A DNA stretch of 64,000 bases from Plasmodium coatneyi (Eukaryota > Apicomplexa > Aconoidasida > Haemosporida > Plasmodiidae), in assembly GCF_001680005.1 (NCBI RefSeq), contig NC_033565.1, forward strand, positions 849,501-913,500. Direction: 5' to 3'. This document shows, one piece after another, positions 12,028 through 25,089 of this stretch. Every line of letters begins with the position of its first letter. The first letter of the stretch is position 1. The notes beneath the pieces were generated by a model. That model did not search any database. It saw nothing but the letters and a program-made list of their open reading frames with translations, and was not told the origin of the DNA. The position numbers and the translations under genes were made by a program.

Positions 12028-13440
12028 ATGAAGGGTTTGCGAATTCCCCTCATCCGGAACCTCATCCCGAGTGTAAGTTTGAACAAAATAAATGGTACCC
12101 ATTTATTGAAGCACCTGGAAAATGTGTGTGAGCATATAGCCCTGGTGGGGAGGTACACCAAGGGGAAGTCAACACGAAGGAGACACATCAGTAAGTACAT
12201 AAAAAGGGTGGACAGGAACAAGGGGGAATGCATCCCAACCAACGGGACAATAGGAAGGAGTAAATTATTCGACCAAGTGGATGAGCAGTTTAACAAAGCT
12301 GTGGTTCTTCTCCCTGAGTTGGGTCCTAGTGGAATCATTAGACTATTGCATGCCCTGCAAAAAATAAAATATGAAAAAAAAAAGAGAAAAAAAAATAACA
12401 TCCTAAAACGGATTGAGTACTACCTACTGCGAGGTTCCGTGAACGACACGCTATACAATTTTTGGAGTCACCTAAGGATAAATGACGCCATCCTCCTGTT
12501 TAGGATGTTTATAAAAAACAACCATTTTGAACCAGCCCTTCTTTACAAACTGATGGGACAGGTAGTGCACAACAGGGATTTCTGCATACCCTCTGACGTG
12601 GTACTTTTCCTACGTTCTTATCATATATACCGATGCAGAATAAAGAGGAGTCCGAAATGGAAGTGGAAAGAAGTTTCCCTCTCGGATGATTGCCAAAGGA
12701 AGCTCCTCCAAATCATTGTGCGCAACAAGTTCGACCTTACACACAAGGAGATGTGTTCCTTTGTTTCCCTTTTTTCGATATATGGTCGTGTTTTGCCTTT
12801 CCACGAACGGTGGCAAATTTATACCAAGTCGATTGAATATGTAGAGAGGACCCAACTGGCTTACTCCCCAAGGGATATAAAAAATATTATTTTAAGCCTC
12901 TTTAGGATTAACACCTTCCTCTTTGATGGGGCATGTGTACCCCGAAATAATGATGGTTTTTCCATGGGGAAGAATTCCCACGTGGAGAGATTATCCGTGG
13001 TGAACCCCACCTTGCGAAAGTTATTTCATCTTTACAACAACCACAATACCGACGTTCGGGTGGAAGACGAGTTGCGAATACTGGAGAGAGCAGTGCAGAG
13101 TCACTACTATAACTATGATAGCCTCGAGAACATTATCTTCCACATAAAGAATAACCTTGCCCAGTTGGGCCTTTCAAAAGGAGTAAAATTTGTGCGTTTG
13201 GTTAGGAAGCTGCGGAATGCACACTCAGCCGACGGGGTGGTGCTTACAGATGCGTCCACGTCAAACACGGAGAGAAAATTTGTTCTCCATATGCTGGACC
13301 AGATTTTATCCAACTGCGCCGAGGTATTCAGGGCTCGGTATAAGTACCCTCCGCGGAAAATTAGGGCCGTCCTCTCACTTGACCGTTTAGCGGCTGTGCC
13401 GGGGGAACCAAACCACGAACTCACCGTATTGCATCGCTAA
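12028..13440 (+). CDS. Conserved basic protein of unknown function, helical-repeat-like
   Basis: Single-exon frame of 470 codons from ATG 12028. A nearby upstream ATG at 12006 is in another frame. The protein is strongly basic, including a KYEKKKRKKNN segment near residue 115. It is rich in predicted amphipathic helices with a recurring pattern (GPSGIIRLLHALQKIKY, RINDAILLFRMFIKNNHF, THKEMCSFVSLFSIYGR, SPRDIKNIILSLFRI). This resembles the heptatricopeptide-type repeats of apicomplexan organellar RNA-binding (RAP) proteins, but I see no RAP domain, so the link is only a guess. The arginine-rich N-terminus (MKGLRIPLIRNLIPS) would suit a mitochondrial presequence. It lies between the propeller protein and the uL11 gene on the same strand. 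Confidence 0.72.
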   Translation: MKGLRIPLIRNLIPSVSLNKINGTHLLKHLENVCEHIALVGRYTKGKSTRRRHISKYIKRVDRNKGECIPTNGTIGRSKLFDQVDEQFNKAVVLLPELGPSGIIRLLHALQKIKYEKKKRKKNNILKRIEYYLLRGSVNDTLYNFWSHLRINDAILLFRMFIKNNHFEPALLYKLMGQVVHNRDFCIPSDVVLFLRSYHIYRCRIKRSPKWKWKEVSLSDDCQRKLLQIIVRNKFDLTHKEMCSFVSLFSIYGRVLPFHERWQIYTKSIEYVERTQLAYSPRDIKNIILSLFRINTFLFDGACVPRNNDGFSMGKNSHVERLSVVNPTLRKLFHLYNNHNTDVRVEDELRILERAVQSHYYNYDSLENIIFHIKNNLAQLGLSKGVKFVRLVRKLRNAHSADGVVLTDASTSNTERKFVLHMLDQILSNCAEVFRARYKYPPRKIRAVLSLDRLAAVPGEPNHELTVLHR

Positions 13441-14274
13441 AGGTGCAACTCCAATTCTTGGCTGAAGTGTTTTTTTTTTTTTTTTTTTTTTCTGTAAATT
13501 TGATAGTGGCAGTTGGGGTAAATTTTTCCCTTCCATGCTTTGTCCCTATTTTTGTTGCTATCCCCGCGCGTGGGTAAATCATACATATATCTGTATGCGA
13601 ATTTTTTAAGCACTCGCGCGGGGAAGGGGTAAAACCCTAGAGGCAAATTCTGCACGTTTGTATGCCTCCGAAATTAAGAAGCAATGCGACTCTGCCCCTC
13701 CTGTGGGGGGTGAACAACAATAGTACAAAAATATATATGTGTATTTATATGTATTATAGTTGTACCTTGGGGGAGCGAGGTCGAGTTGGATGTATGCCCA
13801 CCTTCTACCGACAGTGCGCAATGACGGCATTGCCTATGCGCGGTGGGCGACGCGATAAGGTGAACCAAGCTACGTATAGGCTTAAGCACCGAGTGAAGTG
13901 CAAGAAAAAGGGGGAAAACAGGATGAGCAAGGACCAGTATAAACGAGCATAACGAACGTGCCATCTTGCGATGATGCCCCATTGCAAAATGCTTACAATC
14001 CACTCCTTGCGCGTCGGCGTTTAAAATCGTTCCCCCCGAATGCTGAGGAAATTATCATGTTGGCCGAGTCGGCGGAAAAAAAAAAAAAAAAAAAATAAAT
14101 AAATAAAAAATTAAATTAAAAAAAATAAAAATAAATAAATACACAAATTTATAAATATACAAACGTACGAACGTACGAGCGACTGAACTGCAAACCCCCC
14201 TGCTTCGGAAGAACAACACTCATCCGCAAATTGGAACAAAACTCCCTTTGAATTAACAAACGCGAAAGTTCAAA
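13441..14274. other. Intergenic region upstream of uL11
   Basis: No gene is supported. A T run occurs near 13470-13491, an A tract near 14076-14095, and AT-only sequence to about 14158. The segment just before the uL11 ATG holds repeated ACGTACGA elements (about 14163-14180). Small open frames on either strand have no recognisable domain. Confidence 0.6.
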
Positions 14275-15275
14275 ATGGCCAAAAGACCAGATCCTAACGA
14301 GATAAAATATGGTAATTATATTTATTCATTTATTTTTTTAAATTCGCATAATGGATTAGCAGCAGAGAGGGGGGACGTATGCCTCCCGCCCGGCGCTTTC
14401 TGTTGTTGATTCATTTCACCTCATCACGTGGCGAGAGTAGTTTTCTTTGCATACCTTTTTTGTGGAGAAATAATTTTTACATACGTATATGTACGTGTTT
14501 CATGCTTGTGACATTCGGTGGGGTCCCCCTCAAAGTGGAAGTGGTAGAGAGGCACTTATTCGAATGATGGGAAAATTGGTTAGGGGAAGGAGGGGTACTA
14601 TTCCTGTGAAGAGTGTTCCCTTCTTTTCCCTGCTCCCAATTTGGGGACCCCATCCTATGAGCTTCTCCTGTTTGTAGAGATTCATCCCCGTGGGTGTATT
14701 GCTCCTGCGTTGTGTACGCCACGAGCCCCCTCCATGGTTATCACTGTCCCCCCGTGAATATACCAAACACGATAATTCATAAATTTTTCGTTCCCCCTTT
14801 TACCTTACGCGCAGTCTACATCCGACAGGTTGGAGGAGAAGTGGGAGCCTCGTCAGTGTTGTCCCCCAAGCTAGGTCCCCTTGGATTGTCCCCCAAGAAA
14901 ATTGGTGACGATATAGCCAAAGAAACGCAATCATGGAAGGGGCTGAAAATCTGCGTAAAACTTACCATACAAAATAGGCAAGCCAAGATCGAAGTGGTGC
15001 CAACGTCAGCCTCCCTTGTGCTAAAAGAATTGAATGAAGCTCCCAGGGATAGAAAAAAAGTGAAAAATATTAAACACAACGGAAATTTAAAAATTGAGCA
15101 AGTGTACTCTATCGCAAGAACCATGAAGGATAAGTCGAGGGCCAAAGAATTCAAAGGAACTGTAAAAGAAATTTTAGGAACTTGCAACTCCATTGGTTGC
15201 ACCGTCGATGGGAAGAAGCCAACCACCGTCCAAGAGATGATTGACTCCGGGGAGATCGATGTACCAGACTGTTAA
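14275..15275 (+). CDS. RPL12: 60S ribosomal protein L12 (uL11), two exons
   Basis: Cytosolic large-subunit protein of the GTPase-associated centre, binding 28S rRNA at the P-stalk base. Exon 1 is 14275-14311 (MAKRPDPNEIKY plus one base) and exon 2 is 14815-15275. The 503-nt intron is phase 1 with donor GTAATT and acceptor TTACGCGCAG. The mature protein is 165 residues, the usual eukaryotic length. Diagnostic sequences are IRQVGGEVGASS, SPKLGPLGLSPKKIGDDIA, SIARTMKDKSRAKEFKGTVK and the C-terminal ILGTCNSIGCTVDG. A tiny first exon followed by a long intron is common for Plasmodium ribosomal protein genes. It is followed on the same strand by uL2. Confidence 0.97.
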
Positions 15276-15605
15276 ATAATGGATGGATTGCAACCAGGAA
15301 AGGAATAAAATGGAAAGGGGGAAGTGGTGATGGTGGATGAAAAAGCCTGTCGGGGAGACAGCAGACCCCCCCTCCCTTAGTGAGTCCACTTGTGCCATAC
15401 CGACTTTGCCATCGAAAAAGAAAAGCAGAGGCCCGATCAGGCTATGCAAAGTGGTACGAAGCTGAGACTGTCATGACTGCGTACGAACCCGTATTAGACC
15501 AAATGAAAGAAAATTGGGGAAGCCTTCTCCCCCTTCCTCACATGCACATTTCATCATCCATTTCGAGATACGGGCGTATATACGTGTATGCACATTTATC
15601 TTTCC

Positions 15606-15637
<32 letters not shown>

Positions 15638-16974
15638 CACTTGCAACAGTTTTTAATTCCAAGGATATTAGAAAAAAAAAAAAAAAAAAAGTGTACTTTT
15701 AAACCTTTTATATTCATAAAATAACAGTTCGTTCGTCCGTCTAGGTGGAGCGACTAATAAAAAGGGGGCACCTCGATTGAGGCACACTTTGGAAGTTACC
15801 TAATTTGGAAGCCCCAGGAAAAAATTTCCCCATGATGGGTACGTAGTAAACCGTTTTTAACGCATACCAGGTTATACTTATGGGAAAATACTACACTTTT
15901 TTTTTCCCCTACTGGATGTGGAGGGGACCGAATTAAATAGTGCAGCCATGACAACCAATAGGGAGTTAGGTTTTTTCCACCATTTCACACAATTATACGG
16001 GCAACACAATGGCTAATTCGAATGGACACGCCTTTTCCACAGGGCTGATTGTAGGTATCCATCTTTTTCTGCTCCCCCTGTATCACCATCCTTTGTTTGC
16101 AGCGTTCTATACATTAGCATAAAAAAAGGAAAATAAAAAAAAAATGTCCTTTTTTTCCAATTTGTTGTTGCACAGTAAACCTGTGCATTCTCTCGCGGGT
16201 TGGCGCTGTCGCCCTGACAGTTTTATTATTTTCCATGTTGGGAAATTCACTTTTTTCTATATTTTTTATATTTTTACATTTTATTTTATTTATTTATTTT
16301 TTTTTTGCGTTTTGTGACGCAGCTTTCGGCATTTTCTTCATATAGCTGTTGTTGTCCCAGTAAAAAAAATCCCCATTTTTTTTTTCGCTTTTAAATTTTC
16401 TGCCATTTGTTCTTTTCCCCCAACAGGGAAGTGAGAGCACCAAAAATAATGGTAACATTTGGGGAGTCGCGATAAAAGCGGGTTGGCTTTTCGTAGTGCG
16501 CAGAGAAGGGCTCCCCCTTTCACGTTCTTCGTATGCATATGGGCAAGGCGGGACAGAGGCCCAGGTTAACTGCCCCGGTAAGGCTCGCCGCGAATACGCA
16601 TATATTCTTAGGGGGTAACCTCTTAAATCACCCCTTGTTAGCCACCCCGCAGTGGGTCAACTCTATAAAAACAACGCAAACATATACGTGCTGTTGAATG
16701 CGTGCAGCACCGGTTAGAAAGAGAAAAGCAGCGTTATAATCCCAACTATATATTGTCCCCATTTTTTCCGTTTACTTTATAATTTTACGGCATACAAATT
16801 GTAGCACGGAATACGCGATGGATGATTAGTATACACAACAAATTACGCATGGGAGATGCATACCATATGGAACCGCGTATACTCTTCCATAGTGCAGGAA
16901 AAGAAAAAAAAAAAATCCATTTTAATGACAAAAAGAAAAAAACCCTTTTATAATGACCACAAAAAAATAGCTGG

Positions 16975-17006
<32 letters not shown>

Positions 17007-17260
17007 GCGAAAAAAAGTTAGCAAAGTAAAAGGTAACAATCCTCACGATCAGGATAACCATCCAAAAACAAAGAACGAAATTTTTTGGCCAAACGCTGCG
17101 ACGAATTTGCGCGTGAATGTAAGTTAGATCCTTTTTCAGGGCCAAACATCAGTAGGATATTTCCTTCGCGAAATTTACCCAAGTGTAGAGCTCGCTCAAA
17201 GCCCCACAATTAGGGAAAACCCCCCAAAACGGTTTATAATTTCAGAAGAGATTTTTCAAA
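15276..17260. other. Intergenic region between uL11 and uL2
   Basis: No gene is supported in about 2 kb. The most visible features are a T run near 15605-15630, A tracts near 15672-15690 and 16975-17003, and AT-rich sequence at 16240-16310 and 16780-17030. This is the probable uL2 promoter and 5' UTR. Confidence 0.6.
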
Positions 17261-18220
17261 ATGGGAAGAGTTATAAGAGGTACATATTTTCCCCATAGGG
17301 GCTAAGAAAAAGCACATACGCGCGTTTGCTTCTTTTTGCGTGCGGAGGTTGGAGAATTTATGCCTATGCGCTTATGTGCCGCACGCTGCCCTGCGTGGCA
17401 TACTGCACGCTTATTGTATCACTCACGCCACTCCCCACCGCTTCTCCCCCGTGCAGGCCAGAGGAAAGGAAGAGGCTCGATTTTCAAGTCCCACAACCAC
17501 CATCGAAAGGGAGCAGCCAAGCTGCGCCATTTGGACTTCTGCGAAAAGAAGGGATACATTAAGGGACTTATAAAGGACATTATCCATGACCCAGGAAGAG
17601 GAGCCCCCTTGGCAAAAATCGTCTTTAAAAAAACAGAGAAATATGGAAAGAAGGAAGAACTGATGGTAGCCACAGAAGGAATGTTCACCGGTCAGTACAT
17701 TTCCTGTGGTATTAAAGCTCCCCTATCCGTCGGAAACATCCTACCCATAGGAAAAATGCCTGAAGGTACTTTAATATGCAATTTAGAGCACCGCACAGGA
17801 AATAGAGGAACGTTAGTAAAAGCATCTGGATGTTACGCCACGGTTGTTGGTCAATCGGAGGATGGAAAGAAGACCAAAGTTCGTTTACCTTCTGGTGCGA
17901 AAAAGACCATTGATTCTAGAGCTAGAGCTATGGTTGGTGTTGTGGGTGCAGGAGGAAGAATTGACAAGCCAATTTTGAAGGCTGGTGTTGCTCACCACAA
18001 GTACAGAGTTAAACGTAACTGCTGGCCTAAAGTCAGAGGTGTTGCTATGAACCCAGTAGACCATCCTCATGGTGGTGGTAATCACCAACACATTGGTCAT
18101 CCTTCCACCGTTTCGAGAAGCGCTCCAGCTGGACAGAAGGTTGGTCTCATTGCTGCTAGAAGAACTGGTTTGTTGAGAGGTGCCAAGAAGACCAAGCTGG
18201 TTGGCAAAACGGAGGATTAA
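17261..18220 (+). CDS. RPL8: 60S ribosomal protein L8/L2 (uL2), two exons
   Basis: Cytosolic uL2, needed for subunit association and peptidyl-transferase centre structure. Exon 1 is 17261-17279 (MGRVIR plus one base) and exon 2 is 17457-18220. The 177-nt phase-1 intron has donor GTACAT and acceptor CCCGTGCAG. The product is 260 residues, the expected length. Hallmarks include QRKGRGSIFKSHNHHRKGAA near the start, HRTGNRGTLVKASG, the conserved GVAMNPVDHPHGGGNHQHIG loop (its histidine is essential in uL2), and the C-terminal GLIAARRTGLLRG. Neighbouring uL11 and uL2 genes on one strand suggest similar expression, but each has its own long upstream region. Confidence 0.98.
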
Positions 18221-21200
18221 AAAATGGCTGCTCCCAGGGATGAGGTGCTCTGAATTATAGTTGATAGGAACCTGCACCCATCTGATGTGCACATGTGCCG
18301 TTGCATCGTTGTCAAACCTGTGTATGGTTTAACTCAATTGAAAAAAAACCTGTCGAAAAACTGCCAAAAGGCGCACACGTAAAAAGAACGTCGAAAGTAT
18401 ACTTTGTGTAAGCGCACCACGTCTGAGACTACTACGTTTGCAGGAAATGCCCACCAGAGCCGCTCTAGTCAGAAGGGTGATACACCCATGCTGTTAAGGA
18501 GAACGAGATATGCATTGACCAAGGGTGCGGCGCCAACATGACTAGAGGAAGAGTGATATATAATTTCTTGTGCAGTTTTTTTTTTTTTTTTTTGGAAAGA
18601 GGGACATTAACGGATGGAAAGACCGAAGGAGAGATTCCTCGATAGACTCTTTTTTTCGGTCTTTTCATTTTGCTCTTGTCTATACGATGAATGCGCCAAC
18701 GGAATGCATGTAATTTTTCTGATCATGTGCCTACCCAGGTGTGTGGTTTTTTTTTTTTTTTCATTTATTCACATTTTTATAAAAATGCATACAGTGTTAA
18801 GAGGTATTACAAGAAAACGAACAGACGTACCATTTTTTTTAAAAAATTAAAAAAAAAAAAAAAAAAATTATTTTCCCTTTTCCCCAAGTTGCTAACGCTT
18901 TACCATCAGTGTGGAATGCGCATTGGGAGAAAAGATATCACACGAGTGCAAAAAGGGGAGGGGGAACATTTTTTCCCGATTTGATTGCCCCGCTTGATTG
19001 GTTGCAGCTATGAGGAAACGCTTTAATAAATCGTTTTAATCCATGTGGAAAAACTATAACTCCCCTGGGAAGAAAAACCTTTGATCATATGCCTTTTAAA
19101 GGATAGTACCCCTTTTTAAAGTTCATCCTTTTCCAAGCATGCGGATCAGTTGCGAGGGCGCATTATTTGTCTTCCCCTTTTGGAACTCAATTATGGGGGC
19201 ATTATTCATGTAAGAGGAGAATCGTTCTTACTTTTGGTATGTCTTGAGACATCTTCATATTGAGAAGGCTGCTACGCGTTGTAGTCATGCCTACTCAGGT
19301 TGCTTCAAAGCAAAGGAATTAACGGACAAAGGAGAATTAATTAATTTACACACAAATTTTTATAGAAAAAAATTGCAGCAGGGGAACACTAACCCTTTGA
19401 TAATTACACTGCATGCATTTTTCGAATATTATGAAAAAATTAGCACTGATATGAATCGCCATTTCATTGAAAGAAATTACCTCATAAATAATGCTGACAC
19501 GTGGAGAGCACATTTGTTCTGCCAAAATTTGGACACATTCGATTGCCATAAGTTGCTATTAAATTCACGTGGAGGTGAATACGCGCTATCCACACACGTT
19601 GTAAAGACAAACAGAGATGATAGAAATAAATGGACATAAATAGGCACAAATCACAAATACGTGTACATGCCCGTTCTGTTGCAAAAATAATCCACGCTTC
19701 GTTGCTTTGAAATGGAGAATAGGATTAATACACGAACAGTGGCGTTCCTCACAAAAAGAAACCGCAATAAACATACCTTATCCTAGCCAGACAGAACGAA
19801 CTTTTATAATTACCCATGTTGCATATGAGCGATTTGATGGAACACCCACTTCGTCAATGTGGTATGCCTTTTAGGATGAACTGCTTCCTTTGCTTATGTA
19901 CAGAGAGCAGCATACAGCGTTTAGTATTTTCCTATTTTCTCCCTCTTTTTTATTCACTATTATTGTGCAGCATGTTGTTCCTAATTTTAACCATGCGGAG
20001 CGGCTTATTTGCTAATTTAGCGCTTAATAGCCATTTTGAGAATTTTTCTTTTTTTTTTTTTAGAATTCACCTGAACAGTTCAGAAAAAAGTAGCTATTTC
20101 AGTATTAATGGCTGAAATAGCTAACTGGAAAAAAAAAAAAAAAAAAAAAAAGAGTTGCTGCAAAAATGTGAGAAAATGCTTATTCTCCTCCAAAGTGAGG
20201 GTTAATTTGATCTGTTCTGTGTGCATGCCTTGGAGTCACATAATTTCGCTGAAGTTTGATGCAAAACTGCGCTCGGAAATGGAAAAACCTTTGAAGGCAA
20301 AAAAATCGGAAAGAGTGAAACTTTCACAGTAACCGCACTGTGCAGTAATATGTAATAGCAGAGTGAACTCCCAAACAAACAAGCAGGCTCGGCGAGGGCA
20401 CGTGCTCACTCGCATAATAGTCGCAAACGCATCTGCTTATTTTCCACGCGTTAGTCAAATGGCTTATTTGCGTATAGTATAAATATGTACGCACATGTAT
20501 ACACGCATGTATTATACATATATAGTTATGTATATTTTTACGCGCTCTTGTATGCGTTTTTTTCGTTATAAATATGTGCTCATATGGAACTTCAAAAAAT
20601 TCCCTTTCTCGCTTATTCGCGTTTTTTTTTCCCATTTTCCCATCCCTTTTTTTTCCCCCGTTTTACACTTTCAGGTTCCCCTCACATGGAAGTCCCCAAT
20701 ATTGTTGATGTGCGTGCAACCCTTTCCGCATCAAACAATTCCGACGTTTTATATGTACGCTTTTTTTTAAAACTCATGCACACGAAAAGAAAAGCACCTC
20801 ATCCGGTAGGCTGAACTATATTCTTTTTCCCTTTATACGTTTTTTTTTAATTTTCCACGTGCACTGGTACGTATATGTGTATATATGTACCGATGTAAAT
20901 ATATGCAGCACATGCGTGCCTTCTTCACATGTACACTTGCACGGTTATGCGCATTTCCATGTGTAATACGTGTATGCGTAAAAAATTAAAGAAGAATTTC
21001 CCATTTTCACGTGAACTTTTTTCTGGTATGCGCATATTACATCCTTACAGATAGGTTTCATGACAGAACGAAAAGATGAAAAAAAGGAAAAAAAAAAAAA
21101 GTTAACACATAAGGTGACTACTATGTTATGTCAACTTCTTCCTTTTCTTCACCATACTGATATGTGTTTTTTCCCCTTTTTTTTTTTTTTTTTCTTTCCC

Positions 21201-24200
21201 TCTAATACTTGTAGTTTTACGCCATTTTGGTTATGCAAGTTTGGGGAGAAGCCTTCGAGGTTGTTTATTCGTTTGCTCACTTTATATATCTCATTTCATG
21301 TTTTACATTTTTTGCTTTCTTTTTTGTGTTTTCTTTTGTTTTGTTTTGTTTTTTTTTTTTTTTCTCTAGCTGCTCGACCAAACGTACCATGTGTTACGTG
21401 TATGCGTGCACGCAATACATGCAGAAAAAGAATAAACACGCGCAGCGAACATGTATACATACGTAGTAACTTGAACATGTGCACATATACATGTACACGT
21501 GTATATACATGCACACCCACCCCTATGTATGTACATGCATATATGGATGCGTATGTAACTGTGCATATGCGTTCATGAGTGCACGCATGTGATATGTATG
21601 CGCTGAGCACAGGTTAAGAAACATACACATCAAAAAAAGCAAAGACAAAAATAGGAAAAACAAGAAGGTAAGAAATATAAGAAAAAAAAAAAAACAAAAA
21701 GTAACGAAAAAAAAAGAAAAAATCTTAAGACACTAGTATGCGAAGAAATTTATTTTTACGAAATTTATAAGGTATCGTTTTTTTTTATTTATCATTTTGT
21801 TATTTTTTTCCATCGTTTTGCCATTTTTTGCATCGCCTTGCTACCTTTCTTCGTTTTGCTGTTTTTGCTATTTTTCCTGTTTTCCCTTTTTCCTTCCCCC
21901 CTTAGTCATACGCCTTTTGAAGGATAATTTTTTTTGTTCAAAACCAGGAACGAACGAATTTCGTTAACGAGTGGTAGATGCTTAACTGTATGCTACACAT
22001 CGCTCAGTGTATATGCAGTACGCGAAGGCGTGAGCACCCAATATGTACTTAAAATAGAAACAGGGAAAACCTTTTCTGTGCATACGAGCACTTTTGTATT
22101 TGCTCATTTGTTCTCACGTGCATTTTGTTTTTTTTTTTTTTTTTTGGTACATGCAAGTAAATAGTGGTAAGAAAAATTACGCAAAGGGACATACATATAC
22201 AGAGAAAAGGGCGAACTGCTCCACAAGGAATGAACACTTCTGCCATTGTGCTAGGCGAAGAAACAATGAGCGATAGCGTGATCCCTTTCGCGCGCGCATG
22301 TGTAACACTAGTAGCACGTTTGCTGTGTGATGCACGAGATTGTGCATACGTGTTTCCGTGTGTGTGTTCGTAGGATTGCGTAAGGTTCACGCGTTTCCAT
22401 ATGTACACACGATTGATACGAATATACACTTATTTATTTATATTATTATTATTATTTTTTTTTTTAACCTTTTGCAAATAAGCAAATGTGGTTACCTGGA
22501 AAATAAAAAGTATCATTTTTGGAATTATATTATTCATTTCATTTTCACATTAATGATTTTACATTTTGCACACATGAAAAAATCCTTTTATTGTACCTGC
22601 CTTCTCATTTTCACCTCATTGTATGTTTGACAGATTAACGGTTTAAGTTTTTTTTATTTTATTTATTTATTTTTTTTTTGGTGTACGAAAATATGTGCAT
22701 GTTAATCTGAATGTGTAAAGATAATTTTTTTTTTTTTTTTTTGTTTGCAAAGATAATCAGTGATGCGAACCGTTTTATGTTCCTTCCCCCCCTGCGTAAA
22801 CAGTCCTTTTACACTCCTTACGTGGAATTAAGGAGGGGGGAAAAAAGTAAGACGTACACCCTCGTTACTCCTTCTGCGTGTGCTTGAGCACCCACGCGCG
22901 TAGCCACATGTTGGTAGGCACAACTGCCCACGTTTTTTTATTCATTGTTCTGTGATGTTTCCTAAGCACGTGTGTGGAGATACGCAGATGTGCATGTGTT
23001 GTAATACCCCCTGTACAGAGTAGCAATTTTTGTAGTGGAACAAATTCACTTACAAACTGTTGCGTTTTATATGCCCCCTAATAAGTGTGTACACTACAAC
23101 CACGCACAGGTGAAATGCGCCCCCCATCCTCCGTGTACTGTCAGCATGGAGTCGTTTGCATAACGCGCATAGTGTAAATATAGTGAAGTATATCGTACGC
23201 GTAATTTTTTTTCTTTTCCCATACGTATGTATTTTTATTTTATTTTATTTTATTATTTTTTTTTTTTTTTGAGTTCGTGCAATATATAGTAATAAGGCAG
23301 GACGCGCGCCCGATGAACGTATCATTCTGCTTGGTGCTAGATGAACTGTTGTGATTTTCCATACGTGTGAACATGTTGAGAAGTATTTTTCAGGCATACA
23401 CGTCCTTACCCCATGCTAACGTTAGTTACGCGCTGCACCGTTGAAGTGTTAGAAGCGGCACTCCCTAAAAGACATGTGTAACTGCCCTTCGTTTCATCAC
23501 CAAGGATGATGAAAAAATATGCTGACCAGATCAGGCAGTGAGTACATTTGTGGTGTTAGTAGAGACTACTGCATAAGGCCTCGACTGTAGACGTTCGTGT
23601 GTAGTTTAAATAATTCGCCTCCTAGTGTGCACATATAAATGATGTGTTATAGTTGCATGTGTTTATCTTCTTAAGTATCCCTTTCGCGCCCGCAGGCCTG
23701 CACAACCCGGGGGGTATACATTAAGCATAGTTCATTTAGCTGTTTCATACGTATTAATTATTCATCTCATGTGTGTACATCCTCATGTAAACATTCCAAC
23801 TGGTTAATAGTTACCCCCGTTTTTTTTTTTTTTTTTTTTTTTTTTTTGTACATTCACTTGAATTGTGAAATGATTATCATTTTGCCGGTTATGCATTGCT
23901 GGTATCCCTGTGTTTAAAGATTTTATTTTTACGATTTTTATTTTATTATTTTTTTTCTCCTGCTACGATGCCCCTTAACCCCTCAGTAGCATACGATTTA
24001 GTGCATGTGTTTTAGTAAATCCTTAATTTTTTTTTTTTTTTGCACCTTTTGTACGCTCCTCGTAATTTTTTCCCACCATCCTTTTTTTTGGGAAACCTTA
24101 TATATACATTATATGAATCCTCGCGTGGGAAGAATCCACTCGTCGTTTTCATCACTCGTCCTCTTCCTCATCTTCCCCCCTCGGCTTGTGCCCACGGGGC

Positions 24201-25089
24201 GGTTACACCTTCATCATTTGTTTTCATAAATTTTTATGTATGATGATTTTTAGAACAAATCTATTTGCATAGGGGAGAATCTACCACTGCGCAAAAGCGA
24301 TATTACGCATAGACAAGTGTGTATTCGCCTTGGGTTCCATCACCCGACCTGGACGCACTACCCACTTTGTAGTATAAAAGGAGCTCCACCAACAGCGCCA
24401 CCATCGCTACCATTATGTGTGCATGTACGCATGTATTCAGGAGCATCAAGGTACCTATCATTTTTTTTTTCCCTTTCTTCTACCCCCTTTTTGCCCGTTT
24501 GTCCTTCCCAATAGGATCTGCACTGTGCATTAATTAATTTTTCTGTGTATGCCGGCAACTTCCTCGTGCGAGGTCTTGTGCGCCGTGAGTACATAGAAAT
24601 TGATGATGTAGCTACGCTTATCTTCTGTTTTGCCAGGCGGGTAAAGCAAAAGAGGAAGTTCCTTTGATTACCCAATTTTAGCGTGAGTGCATAAGTGGGT
24701 GCGTACACATTTGTGTAATCGTGCATCTGTTTTTATTCTCCTTTTTGCCTTTTCCTATTTGAGTTCATAGTACCTGTGACGAGTGGCTCATACAGTTTTA
24801 TTTGTCGTATATTTGGGCTCCTGTGGACAGAGACCGAGTCCCTTTGGATGCATTTTTTTTTTTTGCTTCTTTTGCACAACTTTTTTTTCCCAAATCTCCT
24901 CGCTGCACATTCCGGGCACCCTGAGGAGGCCTTTCCAGCGACTGTTTGGACTGACTCGCCCTTTATCCTATTCCCTTTGGCTCGTACTGTATATTTTGTG
25001 AAGTCACCTTTAGAAGAAAACTTGTAAGTATATTTTTCCTCAACCTGGGAGAACAGCTTAAGTCTCAGTGCGACAACACAGACGAAATA
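18221..25089. other. 6.9 kb gene-poor region upstream of the AP2 factor
   Basis: No recognisable gene. It contains many homopolymer T/A tracts (for example 18576-18594, 20129-20151, 23820-23847) and stretches of alternating purine-pyrimidine with many TGCA, GTAC and TACATG elements, densest at about 20460-21610. A 126-codon open segment at 19250-19639 lacks an ATG at its start and shows no known domain. The most economical reading is a long promoter, 5' UTR and possible non-coding RNA region for the following ApiAP2 gene. No tRNA-like cloverleaf was spotted by eye. Confidence 0.55.

Noticed and set aside
21060..21578. 172-codon plus-strand frame
   Set aside because: Made of T-run phenylalanines and TG/CA repeat codons (Tyr/Thr/Cys/Val); no conserved feature.
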